A program made the position numbers and the translations under genes. 64,000 bases of DNA, taken from Anisus vortex (Eukaryota > Mollusca > Gastropoda > Planorbidae). This document shows, one piece after another, positions 1 to 39,400 of this stretch. Numbering within the stretch: position 1 is the first letter of the stretch; every line of letters starts with the position of its first letter. The stretch is taken from NCBI GenBank assembly GCA_949126835.1, contig OX421497.1, forward strand, positions 10,573,632-10,637,631. The letters are read 5' to 3'. The notes under the pieces were generated by a model. That model worked only from the letters and a program-made list of their open reading frames with translations, was not told where the DNA came from and searched no databases.

Positions 1-1642
1 TGGCATCCGTTAACGGCACACTGCCCTCCAGGATCACGCTGACAGCAGAACCCGTGTCACGTAATATCTGTATTTTCTTCTTGCTGAGTACATCGATTTC
101 TGTCGACACTGTCCCCTCGTAGACAAAGGGTCGAAAATCGGATAGGTCGTCCTCTTCCGGGACTTCAGGAACCATCTGTTCCTCACGGCCTTCTGAAAGC
201 ATAATAGATTGAGTACAGCTATTCTCTTTTACCTTAGATAGACTGTTCTCAAAAACCATCGACTCCACAACTATGGGCGATGCCGGCCGCATTTCTTTTG
301 AGTTTCTTGACCCTGTGTTGCACACTTCTTCTGTCTGCTTGCTATCTTTCTGCACTCTGGCACAGTGTAGAATAGCACCTTGCTTCTTGGTAAGGATCCA
401 ACAATCTTTCTTCATGTGGCCCTCTTTCTTGCAATTGAAACATACCACCTTTGCTTTATTTACATCTGTCTGCTTCCTGAAATGAACTAAGTTACTATTA
501 TTATTTACACCACTGTTCTTATTATTGTTTTCACTTTTCTCTTTTGGTTTACTAGCCTCCTTGGACTCTGGTTTGTGCACTTTGGGTTTGTCAGCATAAT
601 ATGGCTTTATGCTGGCGTGAATTATGGCATAGTTATCTGCCAATCTAGCAGCTTCATGCACATCTTCAACCCCTCGGTCTGAGATGTGGGTTTTAATATC
701 CACTCGAATACAATCATTGAATTCCTCAAACAATATTAGGTTCTTGAGTTTATCAAACTCACTTACATTCTGTGACCTTAGCCACTGTTCTAACATTTTC
801 TCCTTTTGTCTCAAAAAGTCTACATGAGTTTGATCATATGCCTTCTTTCTGTCTCTAAAAAGCTTTCTATATTTTTCTGGTGTCAGGGAATAACTTTTTA
901 GCACCCTATCTTTGATTACTTCATAGTCATTTATTTCCTCGGGTGTTAAACTCAACACTACGTCCAATGCTTTTCCTTTGTTGAGAGTTGACCTTAACAA
1001 TAAAGCCATCTTATCATCAGGGAACTGATAATCTACAGCTATCCTCTCAAAAAGCAAAAAGAAATCTTGAACATCTTCTTCTCTGAATATAGGCAAGTGT
1101 TGCTTCATTGCGCTAATATCCATACCATTGCTGTCCCTACGATGGTCAGGTCTGTTCATGCGTGCCATCTCTATCCTTTCTCTGCTTTCAATCCTAATTC
1201 TTTCATTTTCCCTTTCAGTTTCTATCCTAATTCTTTCATTTTCCCTTTCAGTTTCTATCCTAATTCTTTCCAATTCTCTCCTTTCCATACTTTCTAATTC
1301 CATTCTCTTCATAGCTAATTGGAATTTTAGGTTTTCACTCAACCCTTCATCTTCATCATTGTTTGATGATCTAGATGACATATTTCTTACCTCGTCTCCG
1401 TCGGCAATTACCTCGCCCCCACTGGGAGCTACATAACCTTCATTGATATCGTTCTGTCCCACTTCAACTACACTACCAGTGTTCATGGCATTCTGCCCGT
1501 TCAAACATGTCATAATTTCTTTGGTCAAACGATTACGATTAGGTCTTGCCTGTCCTGCCTCAATCCCAAAGGACTCAGCTAATTCTTTTAGTTCAGCAAA
1601 TGACATGGCATTAAGTTCCTCACTTGATATATTCGAAGCCAT
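1..1642 (-). CDS. Gag-protease start of a Ty3/Gypsy-type LTR retrotransposon, partial
   Basis: Runs from ATG at 1642 (MASNISSEELNAMSFAELKE) off the left edge, 547 codons with no stop seen. Codons about 110-145 hold an Arg/Glu-rich coiled stretch with a repeated ERIRIETEREN unit. The middle resembles a capsid-like retrotransposon Gag (positions about 250-300, LRQKEKMLEQWLRSQN). A CCHC zinc knuckle has its cysteines and histidine at C401, C404, H409 and C414 (CFNCKKEGHMKKDC). The aspartic protease active site DTGSAVS starts at codon 529 in the same frame, so Gag and protease are one reading frame here. It binds and packages element RNA and cuts the polyprotein, by family knowledge. The frame being open suggests a young copy. 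It lies downstream of the LTR at 2009-2681 on the same strand. Confidence 0.88.
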   Translation of the reverse strand, partial: MASNISSEELNAMSFAELKELAESFGIEAGQARPNRNRLTKEIMTCLNGQNAMNTGSVVEVGQNDINEGYVAPSGGEVIADGDEVRNMSSRSSNNDEDEGLSENLKFQLAMKRMELESMERRELERIRIETERENERIRIETERENERIRIESRERIEMARMNRPDHRRDSNGMDISAMKQHLPIFREEDVQDFFLLFERIAVDYQFPDDKMALLLRSTLNKGKALDVVLSLTPEEINDYEVIKDRVLKSYSLTPEKYRKLFRDRKKAYDQTHVDFLRQKEKMLEQWLRSQNVSEFDKLKNLILFEEFNDCIRVDIKTHISDRGVEDVHEAARLADNYAIIHASIKPYYADKPKVHKPESKEASKPKEKSENNNKNSGVNNNSNLVHFRKQTDVNKAKVVCFNCKKEGHMKKDCWILTKKQGAILHCARVQKDSKQTEEVCNTGSRNSKEMRPASPIVVESMVFENSLSKVKENSCTQSIMLSEGREEQMVPEVPEEDDLSDFRPFVYEGTVSTEIDVLSKKKIQILRDTGSAVSVILEGSVPLTDA

Positions 1643-2008
1643 AGTATAGCGTTCGAAATATTTGTGATAGTAGAGTAGTATATATTGTATAATAAAATAT
1701 AAAGTTCCAACTTACGATTTGTCCAGAAATTTGCACAATATAATATTAAACACTTCGTGGAATCTTCACACTTCCCAAGGAATAAAAACGCAAACCAGTT
1801 CTCTCCTCTTTTTAAAAAGAATAGTTTCACAGTCCTGAAAACGAAACACAAATATGCCGCTCTCAGTACTACTAATGTCACAAAATATTTATAGGTCAGC
1901 TAGATCAAGAAAAGTAGAACTCAAATCTACCGAACGAGACTACCAAATCTTGTCAATCCTAGGTCAGGAAAAGTAGAACTCAAATATACCGGGCGAGACC
2001 ACAAATTT
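1643..2008 (-). other. Retrotransposon leader with two PBS-like repeats
   Basis: Region between LTR and Gag start. Next to the LTR, reading minus, is TTTGTGGTCTCGCCCGGTAT, then TTGAGTTCTACTTTTCCTGA. About 57 bp further a second copy of this block follows (GTAGTCTCGTTCGGTAGATT, then the same TTGAGTTCTACTTTTCCTGA). The first block is a mutated form of the tRNA-Pro type site seen intact at 45070-45087. The rest of the leader is unremarkable AT-rich DNA. Confidence 0.6.
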
Positions 2009-2681
2009 TGTTACGTCCACAATCCCCTTGTGGCCAGAGCTGTGTAGATCTTGCTGATAATTCTCGTTAGTCCTAGGGGAGACTTTAATTATTAGTATTT
2101 ATGTTTCAGTATTACACGAACTCTTCTTATAGTCCTGGGCACAATTCAGTATTTGTATTCCAACATTTCCTTTCTTGTAAATTATGGTAGTAGATAAATC
2201 TTATAGTAATGTATACAACACAATAGGATAGTAACTTGACAAAGAAGCTTCAGTGTAACTGTTGTTGATAGTTTATTTCAGGTGGTATGTTCAATATATA
2301 CAATATATCTATTATGTACAGTTAGAATAAAATAGTGCAAACACAAACGTTCAAAGGAACATATTTTGAAACTCTCTGTCTTTCAGACAAAACAAATCAT
2401 TAAATACTATCCGAGTGGTGCAAGGGACAGACCCATTACCAGTAGGGGTGAAAATCATGGTATCATTACAAAACTCATAACAAAAACGATATGAACTTCC
2501 CCTATTAAATAATGAGTCGTTCCCAGACTCTGAGAATTTGAGATCAACACAGAATCCCAGCATTACCTAGAACCTTTCGTTTTCCTACTAAACGTCCTAA
2601 TATCGCGTGTAGTAAGAAAAGAGAGAGAGAGAAGAATAAACATTGCGTGTTCCAATTCTTGGAAAAACAATATACATGACA
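2009..2681 (-). mobile_element. 5' LTR of the Gypsy-type element (LTR family 1)
   Basis: A 673-bp LTR, reading minus from TGTCATGTATATTG to GGACGTAACA, with TG..CA ends. It is nearly identical to 14833-15508 and to 44391-45064 (opposite orientation). It contains a TC-rich tract near its start and, at 2351-2563, a 70-codon sense ORF (MLGFCVDLKFSESGNDSLFN...). As the 5' LTR of the gag frame at 1-1642 it should carry the promoter. Its outer edge is only 20 bp from the donor of exon 21 of the TRPM-like gene, on the same strand, so it may influence that gene's transcripts. Confidence 0.85.
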
Positions 2682-2701
2682 GCAGTATTTATAAAATATA
2701 C

Positions 2702-29730
<27,029 letters not shown>

Positions 29731-30489
29731 TGTGGTGATTTTTTTTATCTTTCTTGATTAGTGAAGAACTTTACATTGCTCACTACAACAAACAACGATC
29801 AAGTCAGAAAGAAAATAAAACATAATATAAAATTATATAAATGTATTTTTTTATTCTTATAAATGTTTTAAGACACATGTTTAATTTTGTAAAATCATTT
29901 TTAAAAATTGAATTAAAGAAGCAAGTGTAATTCAATAATTATAAAAATGACACATACAGAAAAACGATTAGAAATTAAAAAAAAATAGTATTTATTAAGT
30001 AAAATCCTCATACAAATCAGCCTATTTCTATTACTATTAATTCTATTAATAAAAGATTCCCTTATTCAAGTAAACATAGACCCAAAAATAGATTTAATAA
30101 AACAGGTTCTACAGGTGACCGTACAATTAGGATGTACTACCTTACAATTTACAGTTGTACGTTGTACTTTAAAAACATATTATTCTTCCCACATCAGGCT
30201 CCACGACCCGAACGAATATCTAAGCCCAGAACGGCCATGATACTATGCGCTGATTATGAAAACGTTATCGGTGTTATTTATCTGCCTGTGAGATTTTAGC
30301 CTAAATCACATGTAATCAAACATATTCTTCTATCATAATTCCAGGCATCTTGTTGTAATCGTTATTACCGTAGCTATTTATTGTGTTGTTTTCCTTGTGT
30401 GAACTGTGAGAGTGTTTTTTTCTGTGTTGTTGTCCCAGAATTTCCTAGTGTGGTAGCTGCACTGATTTATAAGTATGTAAAGAACATAG

Positions 30490-30660
30490 GCTGCCCCTGA
30501 CCAACTCAAACTGTCCCGCTTTCAAGTGCCAGAGATGCGACAGAGCCTATCTCTCAAGGATAGGTCTTCAGAGACACAGCCAATGCTGAAATGCTGACGG
30601 AATCCACAAGATTGCAGATCTAATCGTCTTCCGAGACTGTGGAGAATGTGATATTATATA
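30490..30660 (+). pseudogene. LINE 3' end: C-terminal zinc finger and TA tail
   Basis: Encodes NCPAFKCQRCDRAYLSRIGL QRHSQC-stop: a C-x2-C..H finger like the end of the LINE at 31556-31645. Followed after 60 bp by ATTATATATATATTT. This is the tail of a separate copy from the next one. Confidence 0.6.
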
Positions 30661-30667
30661 TATATTT

Positions 30668-31645
30668 GCCAAGACCAAAGTCAAAAAGGTCCTCATTCGA
30701 GAGATGCTCTTCGCTGATGATGCAGCGTTGACATCACACACCGAAGACGGACTCCAGCAGCTCGTCACTTGCTTCTCTCAGGCATGCAAGGAGTTCGGCC
30801 TGACTGTAAGCCTGAAAAAGACTAACGTCATGGCTCAGGGCACGGAGACCCCTCCAAACATCGTCATCGATGGACACACCTTGGAGGTTGTCGAGAGCTT
30901 CACATACCTCGGGTCCATTATCTCGAGTTCACAGTCCATCGACTTGGAGATCAACAGCAGGATCGCCAGGGCAGCCACAGTCATGGCCCAACTAAAACAG
31001 CGAGTGTGGGACAATTCTAGCCTCACCGAGAGGACCAGACTGCGCGTCTACCACGCCTGCGTACTCAGCACTCTCCTGTATGGCTGTGAGTCATGGACCA
31101 CCTACGCGAGGCACGAGAAGAAACTCAACAGCTTCCATATGAGGTGCCTACGGAGAATACTGCAGATCAAGTGGCAGGACAGGGTCTCCAACACAGAGGT
31201 GCTGGGGAGAGCCAACATGAGCAGCCTTCACGCTGTGCTCAGTGAGAAACGCCTCAGGTGGCTCGGCCATGTGAAAAGGATGAATGCAGGTCGCATTCCT
31301 AAAGACCTCCTCTATGGAGAACTGGTCGAAGGCCACCGGAAGATAGGGCGCCCAAAACTGCGATTCAAGGACCTTTGCAAAAGAGACCTGAACGAGAGCG
31401 CAATTGACCTTGACACATGGGAATGCCAAGCTTCTGACCGACCAACTTGGAGGCTCGCAGTCAGGCTTGGCACATCCCGCGCAGAAACTGGGCGCATGGA
31501 AGCTGCCATCCAGAAAAGAGCGAGGCGGAAGGTTCCTTTACAACAGCCATCCACCTTCAAATGCCTGAAGTGCGGCAGGGATTGCCACTCCCGAGTTGGC
31601 CTCCACAGCCATTCTCGGCGGCGCAGCTGGTCACCTTTGCCGTGA
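30668..31645 (+). pseudogene. 5'-truncated RTE/CR1-like LINE: RT from the catalytic motif to stop
   Basis: Open frame starting AKTKVKKVLIREMLFADDAA; FADD is the RT catalytic motif. Then FTYLGSIISS, LRVYHACVLSTLLYGCESWT, HMRCLRRILQIKWQDRVSN, LSEKRLRWLGHVKRM (all standard for this LINE group) and a terminal finger FKCLKCGRDCHSRVGLHSHS. Stop at 31643-31645. Uninterrupted over 326 codons, so young, but fingers and endonuclease are absent. GC content is higher than the flanks. Confidence 0.85.
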
Positions 31646-31685
31646 AGCTACACCCTCGTCTCTTGGAGACGGACGGATGCCGACG

Positions 31686-31798
<113 letters not shown>

Positions 31799-32079
31799 TG
31801 AAAGTGCAAACAAAATGGCGGAAATTTCTTCAAGGATGTTACTTCCGTGCCTAATCCATTCTTAGTGGTTAGTTGCGACCTTGTCCACCATTTTGATGTG
31901 TGTTCCGTATTAACTTTCATCCAGACTAAAGTCTTGTTGAATACAATTCTGAACTGTAACAATTACGTTTTCATTATATTACATTTGGCGACTGGATAAA
32001 CTTTTATCTTTTCAGTAATTTTTATTTCAAATGCCTTTGATCGGGCATATAAGCGAATTTAAATTAGGGTCTAATTGGG

Positions 32080-33475
32080 TGCAAATGGCATCGAATGTGA
32101 AGAGAAATGGCGGCAGGTTTGCTGGCTACGGTTGGGCCTGATACTTATAATTTAATATCAACTATTACTGCCCATAAAAAGCCAGCTGCTAAGAACTTTA
32201 CTGAACTAGACCTAGTGAAACATCACGTAAATCCGGCACCAAATCGCATTATGTCACGGGATCAAATACTACACGATTAAAAGGAAGAAAGGGGGGGGGG
32301 GACTTTTGCCAACCTCGTTGTAAGATTAATACAGGCTGCAACAGGTTGTCGGTTTTCCAGCCTAAACGAACAGCTTTGAGGCATATTTATTGTGGGAATA
32401 AAATTTAAAAACGAGAACATTCAAAGAAAGTTATTGTCTCTACCAGACACTATTACGTTAGACACGGTCTTAGAGACGGCCTTGCGATTGGAAGCTGCCG
32501 AGCAAAATGCCAAGGACATACTCGAGGCGGCTACGGCCTGGTTTACTTAGACTAATGTAGGTCTCCAGAAGTTTACAAGGTACAAGTACAAGCCAAACCG
32601 AAGGCCAGGATTTCTTTAACATGTTTCGGCTGTGGTGGTTCTCATTTCAGGCAAGATTGCCGGTTTAAAGATGCCATTTGCTATGGCTGCAATAGGAAGG
32701 GCCATATCCAAAGAGCCTGTGGAGCCGCTAATGGACAGCCACGACAGGCTGAGGTGCCTAAGTTTAAAAATTACCCTAACATGTCACCATCCAATCCAAC
32801 TAGTATTGTTCATCAGGAAGAACACTCTTTTGATGATGATGATGAGTGCTTCTCTTTATTCAGGCTTTCCTACAGAAGAAAATTCCTTCAATAGATGTGG
32901 TGTTACAGGTAGAGTCTAGGGACATAAGGATGCAGGTGGATACAGGGGCCTCTCTTACAATTATTTCTCAACATACATACAGAGAGTTCTTCAAGGACGT
33001 TAAGCTGTCGACGTTTCACAACGCTATAACTAATTATACAGGAGAACCCATGGTTGTTCATGGGTATGCGAACGTTAACGTGACATACAAGGGTCAACAT
33101 GCGGTGCTACCCCTAGTCGTAGTTGCTTTTGGTGGGCCTTTCACTTTTTACCGAAATGGGTTAACAGCTATTCGTCTTGACTGGAACAGCATCAATAACA
33201 TCCAAACCGTGAATATTGATGACTTGATATTGAAGTATTCAGCCTGTTTTTAAGAAAGCCTCTGCAAATACAATAGTCCACCAGTCAAATTTTTCATTGA
33301 TCCAGAAGCACAACCTCGGTTTCTTAAGACCAGACCAGTGCCTTATGTTATCAAGAACAAAGCAATCGAGAAGAATGTAGAGCTTGGCATATGGGAGGCA
33401 GTTGATTACAGTGATTGGGCAGCCACAGTGGTGCCTTGTTTTAACCGATGGCACAATACAACATTGTGGTGATTA
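32080..33475 (+). pseudogene. Broken Ty3/Gypsy copy: gag, zinc knuckles, protease, start of RT
   Basis: Several frames. Gag helical part about 32200-32560; two CCHC knuckles at 32622-32722 (CFGCGGSHFRQDC and CYGCNRKGHIQRAC); protease at 32846-33253 with MQVDTGASLTII; then past a stop RT start RFLKTRPVPYVIKNKAIEKN and VDYSDWAATVVP. Frameshifts and stops (TAA at 32278-32280, TAG near 32918) show it is dead. Two knuckles distinguish it from the element at 1-1642, which has one. Confidence 0.82.
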
Positions 33476-35650
33476 CAGTCAAGTGAAAGTGAGTTATCGG
33501 GATGAAAAATAATATTAACTTATCAATAATATAATTAATAAAAGCAAGTAGATCATTTGTAGAAGAAAATAATGATCTATTTTGTAAAGACTCTTGCATG
33601 AGCTGTACAAACTTCAAAGTTGCCCAAAAGCAAGCAGCCGTTCATCGTAACGTGAATTTATTTGTTATTTTTAACAAAACTGTTTCTTGTTCAGCTTACT
33701 GATACACACGTAATGACAGCTCTTGTATTAAAATTATACTAATTGCGGATTTAATGAGAAATGCTATCGACCCCTCGGGACACATATATATATTTATACT
33801 TCGTTGAACGACAATTCTGTGAACCTGAAATATTATTAGGCGATACCGTAAAAAAAATTACTTCTGGACTACATTAAAAGTAGTAAAGGTAGATATATAC
33901 TAGTTCATGAGAGGTATGAATTCTGGCGCAAGTAGAAGTTGCTGAACGGAAACATGAACTGGAGATGTAGCTAGCATCAACCACTCCTGTCCAGTAACAT
34001 TAGTGACAGCCAGAAGTGAAATATTTTAGCAATTATCTATTCACAATCATGAATGTAACAGAACGAAGTTGATGGTAAATCATGATGTGGATAAAATAAA
34101 GGAGAAAATGAGTAAAGCAACAAGAACGTCGTGGGTCTTGTCAAGCAGCAGTAATCTTCTACTTACAAACATTTGTTCTAATGACTCTACCAAATAGAAG
34201 CATTTAAGAACAACTTGATGTGTTATGGATTTAATAGAAACTGCTCGCATGAACTTTAAATAATGTTATAGATGTTGAGATGAAGTTGAAGTGTTTATTT
34301 AAAATTCTGTTGTTAAAACTGATGTTAACATTTATTTACGGCATTTTATTTTAATTCTATGATTTCAATATTATAAATGTATTTAAATATTTATGATTTA
34401 TTGTTACATTTATAAAATGAATAAGTGAATAGGGGATTTAGTGTCTAAGGATTAAGTGACCTTGAAACTGAGTGTCTGGGATTAAGTGTCTGGGGATAAA
34501 GTGACTGGGATTCAAAAATTAATTATCGCCTACTCACTTTTGATGTTAAAAACGGATTCCTCATAATTAATCTTGTAGCCTTCGTATATTTCTAAAAGAC
34601 CAGAACTGGCCGTCGATGTTAAAATCAATTGTCAAACACCAGCAAAAGTAAATTTTTTGTTTATGAAAATGCCTGAAATGGCACCTGAAGTTCATGATCT
34701 ATACCATTTAAAAAGGTCAGCCCACATTAAAACTTGTCAATGGGCACAGAAGTGTTAAAAACGAGACCCAACATGACACCTTCTTTAAGAACTATAACAG
34801 CTTTCCACAAAAGACATTACCACTTTTCTGTAAGAGCAATAACATGACTGCTTCAAATCCTCGTTTTTTAAACAATATTTTACATAATGTGCTAAAGTTA
34901 TAAATTATAAATTAGCAAAACTTACAAAAACGCAATGAATATGAGATTGTCTTTCCGTCTATAATCCATTCTTTTTTTTCACCTTCAAAATACTCAATCG
35001 ACTCCCCAATTATATTCAGGCACGTCGATTCATTACACTTAACTATGTATTTGACTTTATATTAGGAACATTTTTATTTACAACTTTTAATAAACATGCA
35101 AAAACTTGTTATCTCTGTGTTATTATGTCTAGATACAGGTCGCAATTTGTATTCACTACAAACAATGAAAAAAGGTTACATGTCATGATCGTCAATCAAA
35201 GGACATATTATATAGATCATTGTTATAAACACAGCCAGCCCTCCATGAACTCAATAAACAATGAACTCAAAATAAATTATACAGCGTGTCTTTTAATCGG
35301 TTGAACGATTTCCCAATTGCCATACTTGATGATTTAGCATTTTCTATTCACAAATATAAGGGCCTCGGTTTTTTTTCCTTTGCGTGAATAGTTTTACAAA
35401 GATTATAGGCTTACAGTAATAAAAAGAAATCGATAAAGATTCTGGAATAACAATGAAGATTTTTACATTGGACGTGTTGGCAAAATATCACGGACTAGAT
35501 AGAACATGTCTATATTCAAACTCTATGATCTATTCATTATACAACCATATTTATTATTATCTTAGTAAAAAAAAAAAGTCTAATACTGGCATGTCGCCCC
35601 TGCGCGCTGTCACAACAACACCGTGCCCCATGCTGGTGTGGTTTTTGTGA
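33476..35650. other. Non-coding stretch, nothing recognised
   Basis: AT-rich. A local GTGTCTGGGATTAAGTG repetition lies at 34440-34510. No ORF with support. Confidence 0.5.
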
Positions 35651-35659
35651 GGGGTGGGG

Positions 35660-36450
35660 GGGTGTAGGCCTATAGGATTACACTCGGTGAGGTAAACATT
35701 GATTCCAAGTTTGTAGGCCTATAGAATTACACTCGGTGAGGTAATCATTGATTCCAAGTTTGTAGGCCTATAGAATTACACTCGGTGAGGTAATCATTGA
35801 TTCCAAGTTCGTAGGTCTATAGAATTACACTTGGTGAGGTAATCATTGATTCCAAGTTTGTAGGCCTATAGAATTACACTCGGTGAGGTAAACATTGATT
35901 CCAAGTTTGTAGGCCTATAGAATTACACTCGGTGAGGTAATCATTGATTCCAAGTTTGTAGGCAAATAGAATTACACTCGGTGAGGTAATCATTGATTCC
36001 AAGTTTGTAGGCCTATAGAATTACACTCGGTGAGGTAATCATTGATTCCAAGTTTGTAGGCCTATAGAATTACACTCGGTAAGGTAAACATTGATTCCAA
36101 GTTTGTAGGCCTATAGAATTACACTCGGTGAGGTAATCATTGATTGCAAGTTTGTAAACCTATAGAATTACACTCGGTGAGGTAATCATTGATTCCAAGT
36201 TTGTAGGCCAATAGAATTACACTCGGTGAGGTAATCATTGATTCCAAGTTTGTAGGCCTATAGAATTACACTCGGTGAGGTAATCATTGATTCCAAGTTT
36301 GTAGGCCTATAGAATTACACTCGGTGAGGTACACATTGATTCCAAGTTTGTAGGCCTATAGAATTACACTCGGTGAGGTAAACATTGATTCCAAGTTTGT
36401 AGGCCTATAGGATTACACTCGGTGAGGTAAACATTGATTCCAAGTTAATC
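35660..36450. repeat. 49-bp minisatellite, about 16 copies
   Basis: Unit is TTTGTAGGCCTATAGAATTA, CACTCGGTGAGGTAATCATT, GATTCCAAG. Copies differ mainly at GTAATCATT versus GTAAACATT. Stops occur in every frame, so it is not coding. Confidence 0.96.
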
Positions 36451-39400
36451 AAAACATGCAAGAAAGATGCACATGCAAGCAAACAAAAATTAATGACATG
36501 ATATCTAATGCTTTCTAAAGTTATAATGCACACTTATAAATATGGTTTAAAACCCGAGCTGTTTTGTTGACACTCCTGTGCACTAACCGTCGGGCCAGCC
36601 GGCCTCACATTTCCCATAATGCTTTTATTATCATGACATATTATAATTCATCGTCTTCTCATTTTCTACTTTTTAAAAAAAAACAACAACAGGGCTGTTG
36701 AGTTATAGTGGACAACTCTAATCTGCTGAAAGTGAATGATTGATTATGAGTCGTTACATAAAGAATTAATTTTCTACCTGTACATAATCAACATTTTGTC
36801 TTTTGATTTGTTCTTTGAGGTTGTTGGTTTTTTGTTTTCTTTTAACTCGGGGTTTTCTCCTCCCAATGAGGGATCTCTTCCTGCGATCACGATCCGTCTA
36901 GACTATTATTTTTCAATAATGGGGTCGCTTACTAACTCCTTTACATCTTAAAAAAAAAATAATTTTGATCCCAATCCACTTCAGAGATGTTTCCAGAACT
37001 CTTTTGGCCAGAGTCTTGACATTTCCACCTTTTTGTGTCCGAGCTTAAATATTTTACTTTTAGAGATTTCCTCTGACGGAATACTCTTAAAAGTTCTCTT
37101 AACAACATGTTGATTGATGATTTCTGTTAACATCAGGATGCTGAGTTAGGATTTTAGACATTTCTTCTGACGGTCTATCCCTGGAATTTTGTTAACAACA
37201 AGATTTCGAGATGTTTTATAGTAAAATTTAAATATAATTGACCGTTAGTGTGATTAGCTAAATTAGGGTTACAAGTAGCATCACAGTAATAGGCCTACGC
37301 TTTTTTTCAAATGTCACGAGTACAGATTGATCAGAAAAGCGTCTTAAGTTTATTAGCAAAAAATATATAACTCTGATAACATCAATGTCATCAATATATG
37401 TGTATAAATTAATCTAGTGTACACTGGAAAATGATATAAAATAGTTTCTCTCAAAAAAGTTCTACGGGAAAACATTACAGAGGCCTCTTGGCGGTGACGT
37501 ATATAGACATGTTTCACATGTTCCATCGGAAAAGGAACTCCCACACAAAAGGGGCCCCCACATATCCGAAAAAGAATATTTTTAGTGGCATCACCATTAT
37601 TTCGTTGAAAATGTCAAATGAAATTAATTATTTTCCTACATATTTGAGCGCTCCAGTCCAACGAAGCAAAGCGCAACATAATAATGTATTTATGATTTTA
37701 CAGAATGTAACATGAATTAACATCACTTTCCTGAGGTTTATGAAAAGCAGGGCGAGGCCACGAGGGGCCCCCACATACATTTGGGAAAAGGGCCCCCACA
37801 ATCCTAAATACGGCCCTGCCTCTTGGTAAGCAACTACCACTATTCATAAAACTGTTTTTCTCGGATTAAAGAAATAATCGAAAACATTCTAAAATAAAAC
37901 GTAAAAATATTTTCTGGCAGCTGATCAATCGTCTTCTCGCAATAAGGGTAGAATGAAAAAGTGATTTTTTTAAATATGTACAAACACCTTAATAGCAGAA
38001 CCTGTTCTGGAATATTCTGAACACCCTTGCCAAGCTCAACTTAAACAATGTTCAAAAGAATCTATTAGCCTATTTAAGAATAATTATCAATTATTGAAAA
38101 TTATTTGATTAACTAAATTTCTAAATAATTCCAAGGCTTGACATCGTCTTCTGAAGAAAAATATTTTTATACATGATGTCTCTTATCTTGTATTAGCTAA
38201 GATATTGATTGGATATTAAACATATCCTAGTTGAGCTCAATCGCCCGAGTGGCACTAAGGCATGGAAAGGGCTCATAAGTCAACATCAAACCCTTTTGAC
38301 CGTTGTGGTCGTTGGGTGTGTAGGGGGGGAAGGCGAATGGCACACGCTATTGGTTAAATAGATAATGTGATCAATACGTACTATATTGAATAATATTACT
38401 TCAGTTATATTTACATACTCACTTTTAATAGTAGGATTCAGGAGGGGGGGGAGGTGTCGCATTGTTGAAGTACGATTCAAAAAGCCCTCCGCAAAGATGG
38501 AAATATATATGGCTTTTAGCATAACAACATTAGCAAGTGGAAGCAAGCAAAATTGCAATATTAATAAAGACATAGTTTATAGTGTAACAAATAGTGATTT
38601 ATTATCAATTAAAATATTTGTCCTGTTTAACAAGCAGTGCTTTTTGTGTCTGCTGAATTTCTATGACAAATATCGTCATATTTCTTGCATACATCTGTCG
38701 TAAACTCTCTAGAGGCGCCAACCGCTCAGTCTGGTGCCAAAGCACCTCACTAACAATGGCCCCAGCCTATAAACTACAATTAATCCTGGCTCATTGCGGT
38801 GCTCACCAATGAATGAATGATGTATGCTGCCTTTGTAATTTGCATTAATGTTTATATGTGATATATTTACTTTCTCTTTTATACTTTATATACCCTATAG
38901 ACATATATATATATGTATATATATATATATTTTACACAAACATTGTTATCTGGCGCTATTATGTGTGTCCTTGTGTAGGTCAGGATGTTTTTAATTTACC
39001 CCTCTCCCATGTCTCCTCCCAGCCACCACCCCTCGCCAAGGATAACCCCTCTTTAATATTTCCCCACTTCCACCGACCACCTGCAAGATCTTGTAGATAG
39101 CGTTTACCTGTGTAAGCCACACGAGATATGGATTATACATATAAATGTTCTAAAGGCAAAGGTACATCAGCCCCTACACGAGCCAAATAACCATTGCGTA
39201 TGCCCAATACACGACATCTCCACGCCCCATCGCCCCAGTAGAGTGCCTGCCACGCTACAACATCCAGCGTAGAACTTAGCTACATTTTAGATTAATGGCC
39301 ATGAAAGTAGACCTCCACAAGGTTATTGTATTAGAGCTAGATATAGATGCTTGCAATAGAAATGCCTTATATATGCGAGCAGCCCGTTACTGCACTGAAT

